Source: Brumimicrobium sp964585545
Lineage (GTDB): Bacteria > Bacteroidota > Bacteroidia > Flavobacteriales_D > Crocinitomicaceae
Length of the DNA stretch: 64,000 bases
Direction: 5' to 3'
Assembly: GCA_964585545.1 (NCBI GenBank)
Contig: CAZPDT010000016.1
Coordinates: 18,632-82,631 of the forward strand
Made by a program: the position numbers and the translations under genes. Positions 55,343-64,000 of the stretch are shown here, in pieces. Each line of letters begins with the position of its first letter. The stretch's first letter is position 1. The notes beneath the pieces are model-generated. The model worked only from the letters and a program-made list of their open reading frames with translations, did no database searches and was not told the DNA's origin.

Positions 55343-58300
55343 TTCGATTCTTTTTTAAGTTTATATTCTTCTTTCCAGTAGTATAAAACTGGCACAATAA
55401 AATAAGTGATTGAAGCCAACAACATTCCTCCAAAAGCGGGAATAGCCATTGGAATCATAATGTCGGATCCTCTTCCTGTTGAGGTGAGAATGGGCAACAA
55501 GGCAATAATGGTTGTGGCAGAAGTCATAATTGCAGGTTTAATTCTTCGCTGGCCTGCAATAACCACCACTTCTTTTATTTCTTCAATTGAATTTGTTTTG
55601 TTTCTTTTAAAACTTTGATCGAGGTAAGTTCCCATTAAAACTCCATCATCGGTAGCAATACCAAACAAGGCAATGAAACCAACCCAAACAGCGACACTCA
55701 TGTTCACGGCTTTCATTTGGAAGAGTTCCCTCATGTTCATTCCGAAGAAGTTAAAATTCAAGAACCAATCTTGTCCGTAGAACCAAAGAATGATGAATCC
55801 ACCACTGAATGCCATGGCAATTCCTGTGAAAATCATCAGGGAAGTACTTACCGATCTAAATTGGAAGTAAAGAATGAGGAAAATCACCACAAGCACCAGC
55901 GGAACAATGATGGCCAAACGTTCTTCAGCCCTCACTTGATTCTCATAATTTCCGGAGAATTCATAATTCACTCCGCTTGGAACGATTAATTCACCATTAT
56001 CGATTTTGTCTTTAATAAAACGCTGTGCATCTTCCACAACATCTACTTCCGCAGCGTCATCTTTTTTGTCGAAGAGTACAAAACCTACGAGAAAGGTATT
56101 TTCACTTTTTATCATTTGTGGACCACGAACATATTCAATATCCACCAATTCAATCAATGGAACTTGAACTCCCGTTGGAGTGGGTACAAATACTTTCTCC
56201 AGCTGACTAGGATCATCGCGGAGTTCTCGTGGATAGCGTACACGCACAGGAAATCTTTTACGTCCTTCTACAGTTGACGTAATTTCCATTCCACCAACAG
56301 CCGTTTCCAAGGTTTGTTGCACATCTTCAATATTCAATCCATACCTGGAAATAGCATCTCTATCAATATCGAAATGTAAATAAGGTTTACCTACAATTCT
56401 GTCCGCAAATACAGCTTCTTTTTTTACTGAAGGAACTTCTTTCAAGATCGATTCAAGCTGCATTCCGAAATCTTCAATTGTTTCGAGATCCGGACCAAAA
56501 ACTTTGATTCCCATTGGTGCTCTCATTCCCGTTTGAAGCATCACTAATCGTGTTTCAATCGGTTGAAGTTTTGGTGCAGAAGTTACTCCTGGAATATTTG
56601 TCACTTTAATTATTTCATCCCAAATATCATCTGGAGAACGAATGTTCTCTCTCCAATTTCGGAAATACTGTCCTGAATCGTCTGAAATTAAGTCTTCTCG
56701 GCCAATGTTTTTATGAATTGCTTCTTCAGTACTGAGTGTATCGCCATTTTTTAGAATAAAGTTATTGTCCTCATCTACTTTAAAGCGTTCACGGTGACCT
56801 TTTTTGTTGAGAATGTATTCCGATTTATAATTGATTACATTCTCATACATTGAAATTGGAGCAGGATCTAAGGCAGACTCAACCCTTCCCATTTTCCCCA
56901 CTGACAATTCAACTTCTGGAATATTAGACAAAAGCATATCCAATTGTTGAATTACTTGTTTGTTTTGCTCAATTCCCGCATGTGGCATGGAAGTCGGCAT
57001 CAGTAAAAAGCTTCCTTCATCTAAGGATGGCATGAACTCTTTTCCTAGACCAGGCATAGAATGGTTGAGTCCAGACCAAACTGAAGTCGTTCGAATGTTG
57101 ACTCCAACTTTGTCAAATCCAGTGGCTATAAATCCAAACATTGTGTTGAATCCCATCCAAATTGTGGCTCCAAACAGAATTAAGAACGAAGGAATCAGTA
57201 AAAACTTGACTTTATTGTTCAAGCACCAATGTAAGATTTTGGTATAATACTTTTCAAGGAAATAGAAAGCTCCTAGAATTAACGTGACAATAAGTCCTAC
57301 GAACAAGAAGTTCATAAAAAGAGAATTGCTTGGACCTAGTGGCATCCAATATTTGGCTAACAACCAAACTACAGAAACCACGGTGATATATACCGTAAGG
57401 TTTTTGGAGATTCGATTTTGTTTGCTGTACTCGGTGATAAACCAAGCTATTCCAAAAGCCAACAAAGTTAAACCGCCCCACAAACTCATCCACATAGCAA
57501 CAAATAACCCACCTACAATTAGCAGTGTATTGAGTACAATTCCTTTGGTGTTTTTCTTGATGTTAATTTTAAAAACTAAATGAGTAAGGGTGGGAAGAAT
57601 TATCAAAACGACAATTAAGGAAGCCAAAAGCGCAAAGGTTTTTGTAAACGCTAAAGGACGGAATAGTTTTCCTTCTGCAGCTTCCATGGTAAAGACAGGG
57701 ATAAAACTCACAATTGTTGTGGTTACCGCTGTCAAAATAGCTGAACTTACTTCTGCCACTCCATTATAGACCGTATCAATTAGTTTTTGGCTTTTGGGAG
57801 ATTCTTTAATATGTTTTATGACGTTTTCAGAGAGAATAATTCCCAAATCGACCATGGTTCCAATGGCAATTGCAATTCCCGATAAGGCTACAATATTGGC
57901 ATCGACATTGAAATAGCGCATGGCAATAAAAACCATCAAGATGGCAACAGGAAGCAAACTTGAAATAAGAATGGAAGCGCGTAAATTGAGTACCATCACC
58001 ACAACGACTAAAACCACAATCAATAATTCGAGTGACAATGCTTCTTCCAAGGTTCCAATGGTTTCATTGATGAGTTCCGTTCGGTCATAGAAAGGCACAA
58101 TAGTCAATTGACTTTCTGTTCCATCGGCTAAGGTTTTCTTGGGTAATCCACTGGCAATTTCATCTACTTTATCTTTAATATTATTGATGACTTGTAAAGG
58201 ATTAGCTCCGTATCTTGCCACAGCAACACCACCTACAACTTCAGCACCGTCTTTATCTAATAATCCACGTCGGGTAGAAGGTCCCAAGTTTACCACCGCA

Positions 58301-59136
58301 ATGTCTTTGATTCTAATGGGAACATTGTCATTTACCGTAACCACAGCTTTTTCGATATCCTCGATACTTTCCACATATCCAAGACCTCTTACCAAGTACT
58401 CCGCTTTATTGATTTCAATGGTTTTGGCTCCAATATCTCGATTTGATTTCTTTACAGCATTCATCACATCATAAAGTGGGATATCATAAGTTTTCAAGGC
58501 ATCGGGATCTACATCGATTTGATATTCTTGAACATAACCTCCAATGGAAGCCACTTCAGAAACTCCTTCCACCGCATTAAGGTTGTATTTTACAAAGAAA
58601 TCTTGTACCGTTCTGATTTCATGCAAATCCCAACCACCTGTTGGATTTCCGTCTTGATCTCGGCCTTCCAAGGTATACCAATACACTTGCCCCAACGCCG
58701 TAGCATCAGGTCCCAGAGCAGGTTGAACATCATCAGGAAGTAAATTTGAAGGAAGCGAATTCAGCTTCTCAATTATTCTCGATCTTGACCAATAGAATTC
58801 AACATCTTCATCGAAAATAATATAGATGCTACTGAATCCGAATATGGAAGAGCTCCGAATCGACTTTACTCCTGGAATTCCCAGTAAAGAAGTCGTTAAA
58901 GGATAAGTAATTTGATCCTCGATATCTTGAGGCGACCTTCCCATCCATTCGGTAAAAACGATTTGTTGATTTTCTCCAATATCTGGAATAGCATCAACGG
59001 CTACAGGATCTGAGGGCAAGAACCCAATGTTCCAACTGAAAGGAGAAGTGACCAAACCCCATCCTATAAATAAAACTAATATCAAAAAGGTTACTAACTT
59101 GTTTTCAAGAAAGTACCGAATAACTTTATTCAACAT
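55339..59136 (-). CDS. cusA: CusA/CzcA family heavy-metal RND efflux transporter
   Basis: A 1265-aa protein, longer than the ~1050 aa of E. coli CusA. It begins with the HME-RND sequence VDAIPDIGENQQIVFTEWMG, RSPQDIEDQITYPLTTSLLG and GVKSIRSSSIFGFS. TM4 carries IAIAIGTMVDLGIILSENVI with the ion-relay acidic residues. The second half has AVGGMEITSTVEGRKRFPVR and FGIATDDGVLMGTYLDQSF. Two insertions exist: extra membrane helices in the middle (~residues 520-680) and a periplasmic insert (GHRERFKVDEDNNFILKNGD). It pumps Cu+/Ag+ out with CusB and CusC. It overlaps cusC by 4 bases. Confidence 0.93.
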   Translation of the reverse strand: MLNKVIRYFLENKLVTFLILVLFIGWGLVTSPFSWNIGFLPSDPVAVDAIPDIGENQQIVFTEWMGRSPQDIEDQITYPLTTSLLGIPGVKSIRSSSIFGFSSIYIIFDEDVEFYWSRSRIIEKLNSLPSNLLPDDVQPALGPDATALGQVYWYTLEGRDQDGNPTGGWDLHEIRTVQDFFVKYNLNAVEGVSEVASIGGYVQEYQIDVDPDALKTYDIPLYDVMNAVKKSNRDIGAKTIEINKAEYLVRGLGYVESIEDIEKAVVTVNDNVPIRIKDIAVVNLGPSTRRGLLDKDGAEVVGGVAVARYGANPLQVINNIKDKVDEIASGLPKKTLADGTESQLTIVPFYDRTELINETIGTLEEALSLELLIVVLVVVVMVLNLRASILISSLLPVAILMVFIAMRYFNVDANIVALSGIAIAIGTMVDLGIILSENVIKHIKESPKSQKLIDTVYNGVAEVSSAILTAVTTTIVSFIPVFTMEAAEGKLFRPLAFTKTFALLASLIVVLIILPTLTHLVFKINIKKNTKGIVLNTLLIVGGLFVAMWMSLWGGLTLLAFGIAWFITEYSKQNRISKNLTVYITVVSVVWLLAKYWMPLGPSNSLFMNFLFVGLIVTLILGAFYFLEKYYTKILHWCLNNKVKFLLIPSFLILFGATIWMGFNTMFGFIATGFDKVGVNIRTTSVWSGLNHSMPGLGKEFMPSLDEGSFLLMPTSMPHAGIEQNKQVIQQLDMLLSNIPEVELSVGKMGRVESALDPAPISMYENVINYKSEYILNKKGHRERFKVDEDNNFILKNGDTLSTEEAIHKNIGREDLISDDSGQYFRNWRENIRSPDDIWDEIIKVTNIPGVTSAPKLQPIETRLVMLQTGMRAPMGIKVFGPDLETIEDFGMQLESILKEVPSVKKEAVFADRIVGKPYLHFDIDRDAISRYGLNIEDVQQTLETAVGGMEITSTVEGRKRFPVRVRYPRELRDDPSQLEKVFVPTPTGVQVPLIELVDIEYVRGPQMIKSENTFLVGFVLFDKKDDAAEVDVVEDAQRFIKDKIDNGELIVPSGVNYEFSGNYENQVRAEERLAIIVPLVLVVIFLILYFQFRSVSTSLMIFTGIAMAFSGGFIILWFYGQDWFLNFNFFGMNMRELFQMKAVNMSVAVWVGFIALFGIATDDGVLMGTYLDQSFKRNKTNSIEEIKEVVVIAGQRRIKPAIMTSATTIIALLPILTSTGRGSDIMIPMAIPAFGGMLLASITYFIVPVLYYWKEEYKLKKESK

Positions 59137-59234
59137 AACAAATAATTAAAAATGAAAAATATATTCATTGAGGAATGCGAAAAACATCCTCTTCTTTCAA
59201 TCTAGATCAAATGAAAGTTTAATCTTTTGTTATT

Positions 59235-59672
59235 CTAAATGATGAATACTTGATGCAAGACAGAAATATCTCGATCAAGACTAGGGGGGTGATAAGATTC
59301 AAATGAAGATTTGTCTTTTTTCAAAAACAAGTTGTTGCTTACAAAAGAGTAAGCAAATGCCATCACAAATTTAAAGTCTAAATGTGGAATTGAAGTAACT
59401 TGGGATTGATTATAGTCAATGTCTGCAGAAATCGAAGTGTATTCGTTTTCGCAACATCCTTTCTTTTGAATGGATTCTTTGTGTTCGTTATAGTCAACAT
59501 TTGCGCAGTCTTCCATTTCTGATGGAGTCATACCGCAACTTATATCTGAATGAACCAAACTAAAGGCAGATTCTACCGCTTCACCTCCGCAATAATGCGT
59601 AATGTGCGTTAGTCCAAGGTTTAAAACGAGGATAACGAGCATCAGTGATATGGATAAAATTCTTTTTAGCAT
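59235..59672 (-). CDS. HYC_CC_PP-type small secreted protein
   Basis: A 145-aa protein starting MLKRILSISLMLVILVLN (signal or anchor). It has HYCGGEAVESAF, CGMTPSEMEDC, then KKGCCENEYTSI, and a C-terminal YHPPSLDRDI. This His-Tyr-Cys, Cys-Cys, Pro-Pro pattern defines a small family found beside copper-export genes in Bacteroidota. It sits ~100 bases upstream of cusA on the same strand and probably starts the operon. A role in periplasmic copper binding is inferred. The six in-frame codons upstream are rejected because a promoter box precedes the ATG. Confidence 0.75.
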   Translation of the reverse strand: MLKRILSISLMLVILVLNLGLTHITHYCGGEAVESAFSLVHSDISCGMTPSEMEDCANVDYNEHKESIQKKGCCENEYTSISADIDYNQSQVTSIPHLDFKFVMAFAYSFVSNNLFLKKDKSSFESYHPPSLDRDISVLHQVFII

Positions 59673-59687
59673 TGCTGATAATAATAA

Positions 59688-59695
59688 CAAACATA
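59688..59695 (-). promoter_or_regulatory. -7 promoter box (TATGTTTG) of the copper operon
   Basis: The minus-strand TATGTTTG matches TAnnTTTG, 16 bases before the ATG at 59672. It probably drives the HYC protein, cusA, cusC, cusB and copB. Confidence 0.5.
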
Positions 59696-59968
59696 AGTAA
59701 AAAAAGTTGAGAAACGGAGAAGAAATCTGTTAAAATTTTGATTTTAAGGAGCTAACTTTCTTTATTGCTAAATATATTCTGATTACATGCTATTTATACC
59801 CTAACATTTACCTTAGACTTTTTCGATACTTATCATTCTATTAGAATGCGTAAAGATAAAACTAGATATTTTTATCATCAACAGCTTTTATTGCAATTTA
59901 CTTAGGATTTCTGAAACGATTTATTTTTGTTTCATATTTAGAAAATCTACAAGATAAAAATTACGCGT

Positions 59969-60090
59969 ATGGATATTGAACAAATTTTCAAGAACAATAG
60001 AAGTTGGGTACAGAAAAAATTAAACCTGGATGCTCAGTATTTTGAGAACTTATTAAAAGGTCAAAATCCATAGATTCTATACATAGGATA
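59969..60090 (+). pseudogene. Decayed 5' end of a beta-carbonic anhydrase gene
   Basis: The frame from ATG 59969 encodes MDIEQIFKNNRSWVQKKLNL, then DAQYFENLLKGQNP, stopped by TAG at 60071. In the same frame ILYIG, TAG, NC follows. This corresponds to the N-terminus of beta-class carbonic anhydrases (IFENNKKWV..K...D..YF..L..GQ.P..L.IGCSDSR). The zinc-binding Cys region is corrupted and the rest of the gene is missing. Confidence 0.7.
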
Positions 60091-60218
60091 GAACTGTACA
60101 TGGTTTTCAATACTATTCGCAGTATTGTTTTTAATGATTTTTCATTAATAATGATTAAATCAAATAAGGATTGTCTAACTTTAGTGTAAATAAAAGTTTA
60201 GACTTAAGCCTTTATTAC

Positions 60219-60614
60219 ATGAACTTTATAGGAAATCTTATTTGGGTAATCTTTGGTGGACTCGATATTGCTATAGAATATCTTATTTCGAGTCTATTGC
60301 TTTTTGCAAGTATTATTGGAATTCCTTTCGGTTTACAAACTTTGAAATTGGCAGGATTAGCTTTATGGCCATTTGGTAGAGAAACGCGGGTGATTGAAAA
60401 TTCAAACTCAGGTTTATCTATAACCATGAATGTAATTTGGTTCTTGGTGGGAGGAGTTTGGATCTTTTTATCCCATTTTGTTCTGGGAATCATCTTTGCT
60501 ATTTCGATGGTAGGTATTCCATGGGCAAGACAACATTTTAAAATGGCGAAACTGGCCTTAAAACCTTTCGGAAGGGAAATTGTTGAAGGTGGAGGAATAT
60601 CTAAAATGGTATAA
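60219..60614 (+). CDS. YccF-domain membrane protein
   Basis: A 131-aa inner-membrane protein with two YccF repeats: MNFIGNLIWVIFGGLDIAIE, then GIPFGLQTLKLAGLALWPFG, and again GGVWIFLSHF with VGIPWARQHFKMAKLALKPF. Each ends in a GIPxxxQ..K...LxxxPFGR motif. The function is unknown. The frame extends 16 codons upstream to 60171 without family resemblance, so ATG at 60219 is preferred. It stands alone. Confidence 0.9.
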   Translation: MNFIGNLIWVIFGGLDIAIEYLISSLLLFASIIGIPFGLQTLKLAGLALWPFGRETRVIENSNSGLSITMNVIWFLVGGVWIFLSHFVLGIIFAISMVGIPWARQHFKMAKLALKPFGREIVEGGGISKMV

Positions 60615-60739
60615 GGAGGTATTGTGTTTATTGATCGGAAAGTAATGAGGAGTTCTGAGTATTTAGATTCAGTATTATTCCATAAATTCTAATTTTGCTC
60701 AACTCCTTCAATAATTACAACTTTAATAAAATAACTATT

Positions 60740-61555
60740 TTGAAAAATCTATTTCTATTATTTTTCATGCTGTATATAGCAACAGTGTGTTTTAGTCAAA
60801 AAAATCCAATTTGCAATTGCATTGAGTACAATATCACTGATTCTGATTACAGGACCCCATTGTTAGAATTTAAGGAGGCTTTTTCAGGATCACAACTTCA
60901 TGAAATTTCAAATGGTATATTCTGGGATACATTATTGGTTGAGCGTTATCTAAAGCAAACAGATTACAATTATCTTTCTGAGTTTTACAACCTGAACCTT
61001 TCAGCCGATAATTACTATCAAGATAGTCCTGAAATTGGCTACGCAAAAGAGGAGGACACTGCTTTAATCAATTCTATATATATTCAATTTTTGAAAGAAA
61101 ATAATGAACTTATCGAAGACCGCCTTCGATTTATTTGGAGCTTAAAATCAAACGATAAATATGATAACGAAGAACTCTATTTTACATTGTACATCGTAAA
61201 AGAAGAACAAGAGAAGGATGAACTACTGACAAATAAAAACATTGAAACGGTAAGAATTAGCAGCAATGATTATAACAAAGGAGAATTTGTTGCTGTTAGT
61301 TTTGAGGAAGAAGGAAGTGAGCTTTGGCGAAAGATGACCAAGAAAAACATTGGTAAGTTCATTTCAATAATATCTGAAAATAAAGCGCTAAGTACACCAA
61401 TTATTAATGGCGTTATAACTGGTGGAGAAACGATGATAACATGGAATTTCACAAAAGAAGAAAATGAAAACTTGTTTGGTTTACTCTACTGTGATAGGAT
61501 TGTACAAAGAATTGGTCAGAAAAAATTTGATAAAGAGCTTAAAAAGTGTAAATAA
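60740..61555 (+). CDS. Secreted protein with SecD P1-head-like domain
   Basis: A 271-aa protein. TTG at 60740 gives M-KNLFLLFFMLYIATVCFSQ, a proper signal peptide; TTG at 60695 would add 15 unrelated residues. The C-terminal third resembles the SecD/SecDF periplasmic P1 head: FVAVSFEEEGSELWRKMTKK, then NIGKFISIISENKALSTP and IINGVITGGETMITWNF. Membrane helices of SecD are absent, so it is not a translocase but a soluble or lipid-free relative. The middle part is acidic and unrecognised. It is monocistronic. Confidence 0.65.
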   Translation: MKNLFLLFFMLYIATVCFSQKNPICNCIEYNITDSDYRTPLLEFKEAFSGSQLHEISNGIFWDTLLVERYLKQTDYNYLSEFYNLNLSADNYYQDSPEIGYAKEEDTALINSIYIQFLKENNELIEDRLRFIWSLKSNDKYDNEELYFTLYIVKEEQEKDELLTNKNIETVRISSNDYNKGEFVAVSFEEEGSELWRKMTKKNIGKFISIISENKALSTPIINGVITGGETMITWNFTKEENENLFGLLYCDRIVQRIGQKKFDKELKKCK

Positions 61556-61860
61556 AAAGGATTGTATACTTTTTTAGAGTCGAAATAGGGATTTGTGCTT
61601 TTCATACAAAATCATTGAAATTTGTTAAACATTTCTATTCCTTCAAATGTTAAATGATTAGAAACAATAATAGTATTGCTAATTATTCAAATCAAAGCAA
61701 TGAAATTTCGGGGTAAGTGAAAGCTTAGCCCGTTTTTATTCAATAACTTCTAACTCTAATGATCTATTGGACGAATATGTTTAAATCTGATCTGTTTTTC
61801 CGGCAGTACCTTTGTAGAGTCGCCAATTATACGCTGAATTTTATTGCTCTATAAGTTATC
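61556..61860. other. Intergenic, nothing recognised
   Basis: About 300 AT-rich bases between convergent genes. No gene, strong hairpin or repeat was recognised. Confidence 0.4.
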
Positions 61861-62409
61861 TCAATTCATTTTTGCTTGTTCCCAAATTGTTTCAGAAGCT
61901 TTCAATTTCCGTCCTTCTTCAAACCCAAGAAACTCATCATTTCCATGTTTTTCTGACCAAAACCCTGTTAAAATTGAATCGTTGATCAGATTGTAAACGA
62001 CAACACCTTTGTAGGTTTTACCTGCATTTTCTACTTCGCCTACGTAAGAGAAATTAATGACGAGCGTATCACCATGATAAAATCCACTTCCTTGCTGTAC
62101 CTGCTCTCCACTGATGACCCATTCTGCATTTACTCTGATCTCACTAACTTTTGAAATATGGAGAAAACCAAAATAACGACTTTGTCTTTCATCCTGATTC
62201 AACCCAATAATGTTGTAAGACCCTTCAAACGCTACTGCGTTTTTAGAAGAATTAGCAGTTTTTAATTCATTGACCAACGCTTCTCTTTTTTCTATTTCAG
62301 CTTGAATGGTTTGCACTTCTTCGTTAGAGAAAGAGTTGGTGTTTTGCAATGCTTTTTTAGAATGGGCTAGCCATTGGGTTAATTCAGCTTTGAAAGAGGA
62401 GTTGTTCAT
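61861..62409 (-). CDS. Hypothetical protein with N-terminal helical and C-terminal beta domain
   Basis: A 182-aa protein without signal peptide. Residues 1-55 are helical and coiled-coil-like (EEVQTIQAEIEKREALVNEL). The C-terminal ~125 residues are beta-rich with regular spacing: GSYNIIGLNQDERQSRYFGF, GSGFYHGDTLVINFSYVGE, YKGVVVYNLINDSILTGFWS, and EKHG. This suggests a small barrel that may bind a ligand. No family name is known to me. It lies directly before the long palindrome. Confidence 0.6.
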   Translation of the reverse strand: MNNSSFKAELTQWLAHSKKALQNTNSFSNEEVQTIQAEIEKREALVNELKTANSSKNAVAFEGSYNIIGLNQDERQSRYFGFLHISKVSEIRVNAEWVISGEQVQQGSGFYHGDTLVINFSYVGEVENAGKTYKGVVVYNLINDSILTGFWSEKHGNDEFLGFEEGRKLKASETIWEQAKMN

Positions 62410-62501
62410 TGTTTTGGTGTTTCTTTAATCTTTTTCTTTTGGAGTTAAGTTTCGGTGGTTCTGATTTGTTTTGTTGGAGTGTTTATAAGGATAGCGGGAT
62501 T

Positions 62502-62610
62502 GGGCTAAAAGCTGGCGGGCATTAGAAAGCACTTACCTGTCGGACTGCACAAAGTTTATAAATTGCACAACGGCTCAGTTTAGTACTGCCCGCCCGCTTG
62601 ATTTTAGCCC
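62502..62610. repeat. attC-like long imperfect palindrome
   Basis: GGGCTAAAAGCTGGCGGGC pairs with GCCCGCC-CGCTTGA-TTTTAGCCC around a ~70-base centre. The right edge, TAGCCCA followed by TGTT, is the insertion point of the IS91-like derivative, as at 45738. It lies at the 3' side of the TraB-like gene. Confidence 0.65.
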
Positions 62611-62611
62611 A

Positions 62612-63896
62612 TGTTGAACTCAACCTTCGGTAGCTAAAGTACAAAATTCACCGTACACATCAATAACATAAAACTTATTGATATGGAAAAGAAAAAGTAT
62701 ACATGGTTAAATTCCAAGCCCAATAGTGCGAAAACACTGATTGAGAGAGCAAAAAAAGAAGTGCCATTTTTCAGAGAACACTATTCCAAGTTTGAAGAAC
62801 AAATGACTATTGGAGGTTATTCCCAAAGCACCTTGTTTAATTATTCGAGAGCAGTTGCGAAGGTGAGTTTACATTTTAAAAAGTCTTTATTGGATTTAGA
62901 TCCAGACGAAGTAAATCAGTGGTTGTTTTTATTGGCTAAGGAAAAAACAGCGAGTTCAACGTATTTTAAACATACGGTTTATGGACTTCGTTTCTTCTTT
63001 CGCTTGTATGAAATGGAAGATAGAGTGCTCAAATTACCTACCATTAAGAACGATAGAAAACTTCCTGTTGTTTTTTAAAGAGAAGAGCTTCGCATACTTT
63101 TTAATACACCACAAAGATTAAAACAACGGTTTTTATTTTCGCTTATTTATTCTGGAGGACTTCGTGTAGGTGAAGTTTGTCGATTAAAAATTACGGATAT
63201 CGACAAAGATAGAATGCAAATTCGAGTTGTCAAAAGCAAGGGAAATCACGACCGATATGTTCCTCTTAGTAAATTGATTTTAATTGGTTTGGATAAATAC
63301 CTGCGCAGTTCACTTCCTGTAACTTATCTTTTTAATGGTAAAATTAAAGGAGAACCTTTGGGACATGGTGCGGTTCAGCAGTCTTTTCGATTGGCATTAA
63401 AACAAGCTAATATTCTGAAGGAGGCTTCTGTTCATACATTGAGACATTCTTTTGCAACTCATTTACTGGAAGATGGAGTTGATATTGTTACTATAAAAGA
63501 ACTTTTAGGACATGTTAATATCGAAACGACAATGATGTATCTGCATGTGGCAAAGTGTAATTGAAAGCTAATAATGAATTCTAAACAACTAATAGTCTGC
63601 ACTTTAAAATCTGTAACTCACACGGACAGGAATTTCTATGTTTTAAATGAAAGCTTTTGTCAAAATCAATACTTAAAACCGCATTATCTCATCAAATTAG
63701 AAACTCAAAAGTGTCCCAATTTGATAAAACAACATATTTCTATAAATAGAAAGTCTAGTTTTTAGAAATACAATCACAAGTTTTCTTATTGAATCCCCAT
63801 AGTTTTTTTAGGCTTCGAACCCGCCACCAAAGGCAGAGTTCAACACCAAGCACAATGAACTCAAGCCTTACTTGACCTCATTGATGCTTAATTGTT
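62612..63896 (+). mobile_element. Deletion derivative of the IS91-like element
   Basis: 1285 bp, nearly identical to 45739-48208 except for a missing 1185-bp block (roughly 46691-47875) with the whole transposase. The junction is at an AAT common to both sides. Both termini, including the right-end hairpin, are retained, so it could be mobilised in trans. Confidence 0.9.
62683..63564 (+). pseudogene. Tyrosine recombinase in the deletion derivative, same in-frame TAA
   Basis: It is identical to the recombinase of the full element, with TAA at 63076-63078 after LPVVF. The catalytic region through MMYLHVAKCN is present, then a stop created at the deletion junction. The last ~13 residues of the original are lost, but all catalytic residues remain. 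Confidence 0.85.
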
Positions 63897-64000
63897 GGCA
63901 ACTGGCTTTATTTTAACTGGTTCAACTTTAAATCCTTTATTTTTTAATTGCTCAAGAATTCCACATTTCTTTTTTAAATGAAAATATCCAACAGCAATGA
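63888..64000 (-). CDS. TraB/GumN-type protein, C-terminus only (partial, truncated by the window)
   Basis: The last 36 residues before the stop read IAVGYFHLKKKCGILEQLKN then KGFKVEPVKIKPVANN. This matches the C-terminus of TraB/GumN-family proteins (VGA.HL.G..G....L...GY.VEP). The stop codon lies inside the end of the IS91-derived element. The gene starts beyond 64000. The family call is from a short motif only. Confidence 0.6.
   Translation of the reverse strand, partial: IAVGYFHLKKKCGILEQLKNKGFKVEPVKIKPVANN

Overview
The window is AT-rich chromosomal DNA from a gliding-type member of the Bacteroidota, most likely Flavobacteriales. The evidence is several proteins with type IX secretion (T9SS) C-terminal sorting signals, a PorP/SprF-type outer-membrane protein, TonB-receptor and Ig-repeat surface proteins, recurrent TAnnTTTG -7 promoter boxes, and an atp operon without beta and epsilon, as is usual in this phylum. 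Genus cannot be fixed from the sequence alone.

Region 1 (1-32.9 kb) is a normal core-type chromosome. It holds a secreted PNGase F-like amidase (5' end outside the window), a TPR/HTH sensor protein, an Ig-repeat T9SS cargo with a small leader gene, a TonB-dependent receptor, ssb, an O-antigen-ligase-like protein, an S41 protease, rnpA, a T9SS type-B cargo overlapping its PorP/SprF partner, and a 1.1-kaa outer-membrane repeat protein. These are followed by proC-proB-proA, a G8-like T9SS cargo, an AhpD-like protein, several lipoproteins, atpB-E-F-H-A-G, and thioredoxin.

Region 2 (32.9-50.2 kb) is an accessory island. A tight four-gene operon encodes a small XRE regulator, a PLD-SNF2 helicase, a RhuM protein, and a 1199-aa N6-adenine methyltransferase carrying a putative N-terminal D-x9-E-x-K nuclease motif. 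It looks like a restriction/anti-phage system of unusual composition. Two directly repeated IS1182-like elements bracket it. Next come an IS91-like element carrying a tyrosine recombinase, and a cassette-like serine hydrolase. Long imperfect palindromes recur at the gene boundaries, and both IS families sit at their edges.

Region 3 (50.2-59.7 kb) is a copper/silver resistance island read leftward: a HYC_CC_PP-like protein, CusA, CusC (TolC-like), CusB with heavy-metal-binding domain, and a CPH-type P1B ATPase. A remnant of a second CusB-like C-terminus lies downstream.

Region 4 (59.7-64 kb) holds a decayed beta-carbonic anhydrase start, a YccF protein, an orphan SecD-P1-like secreted protein, and a hypothetical protein. 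A deletion derivative of the IS91-like element, which has lost the transposase, is inserted at the 3' end of a TraB/GumN-type gene that runs off the window.
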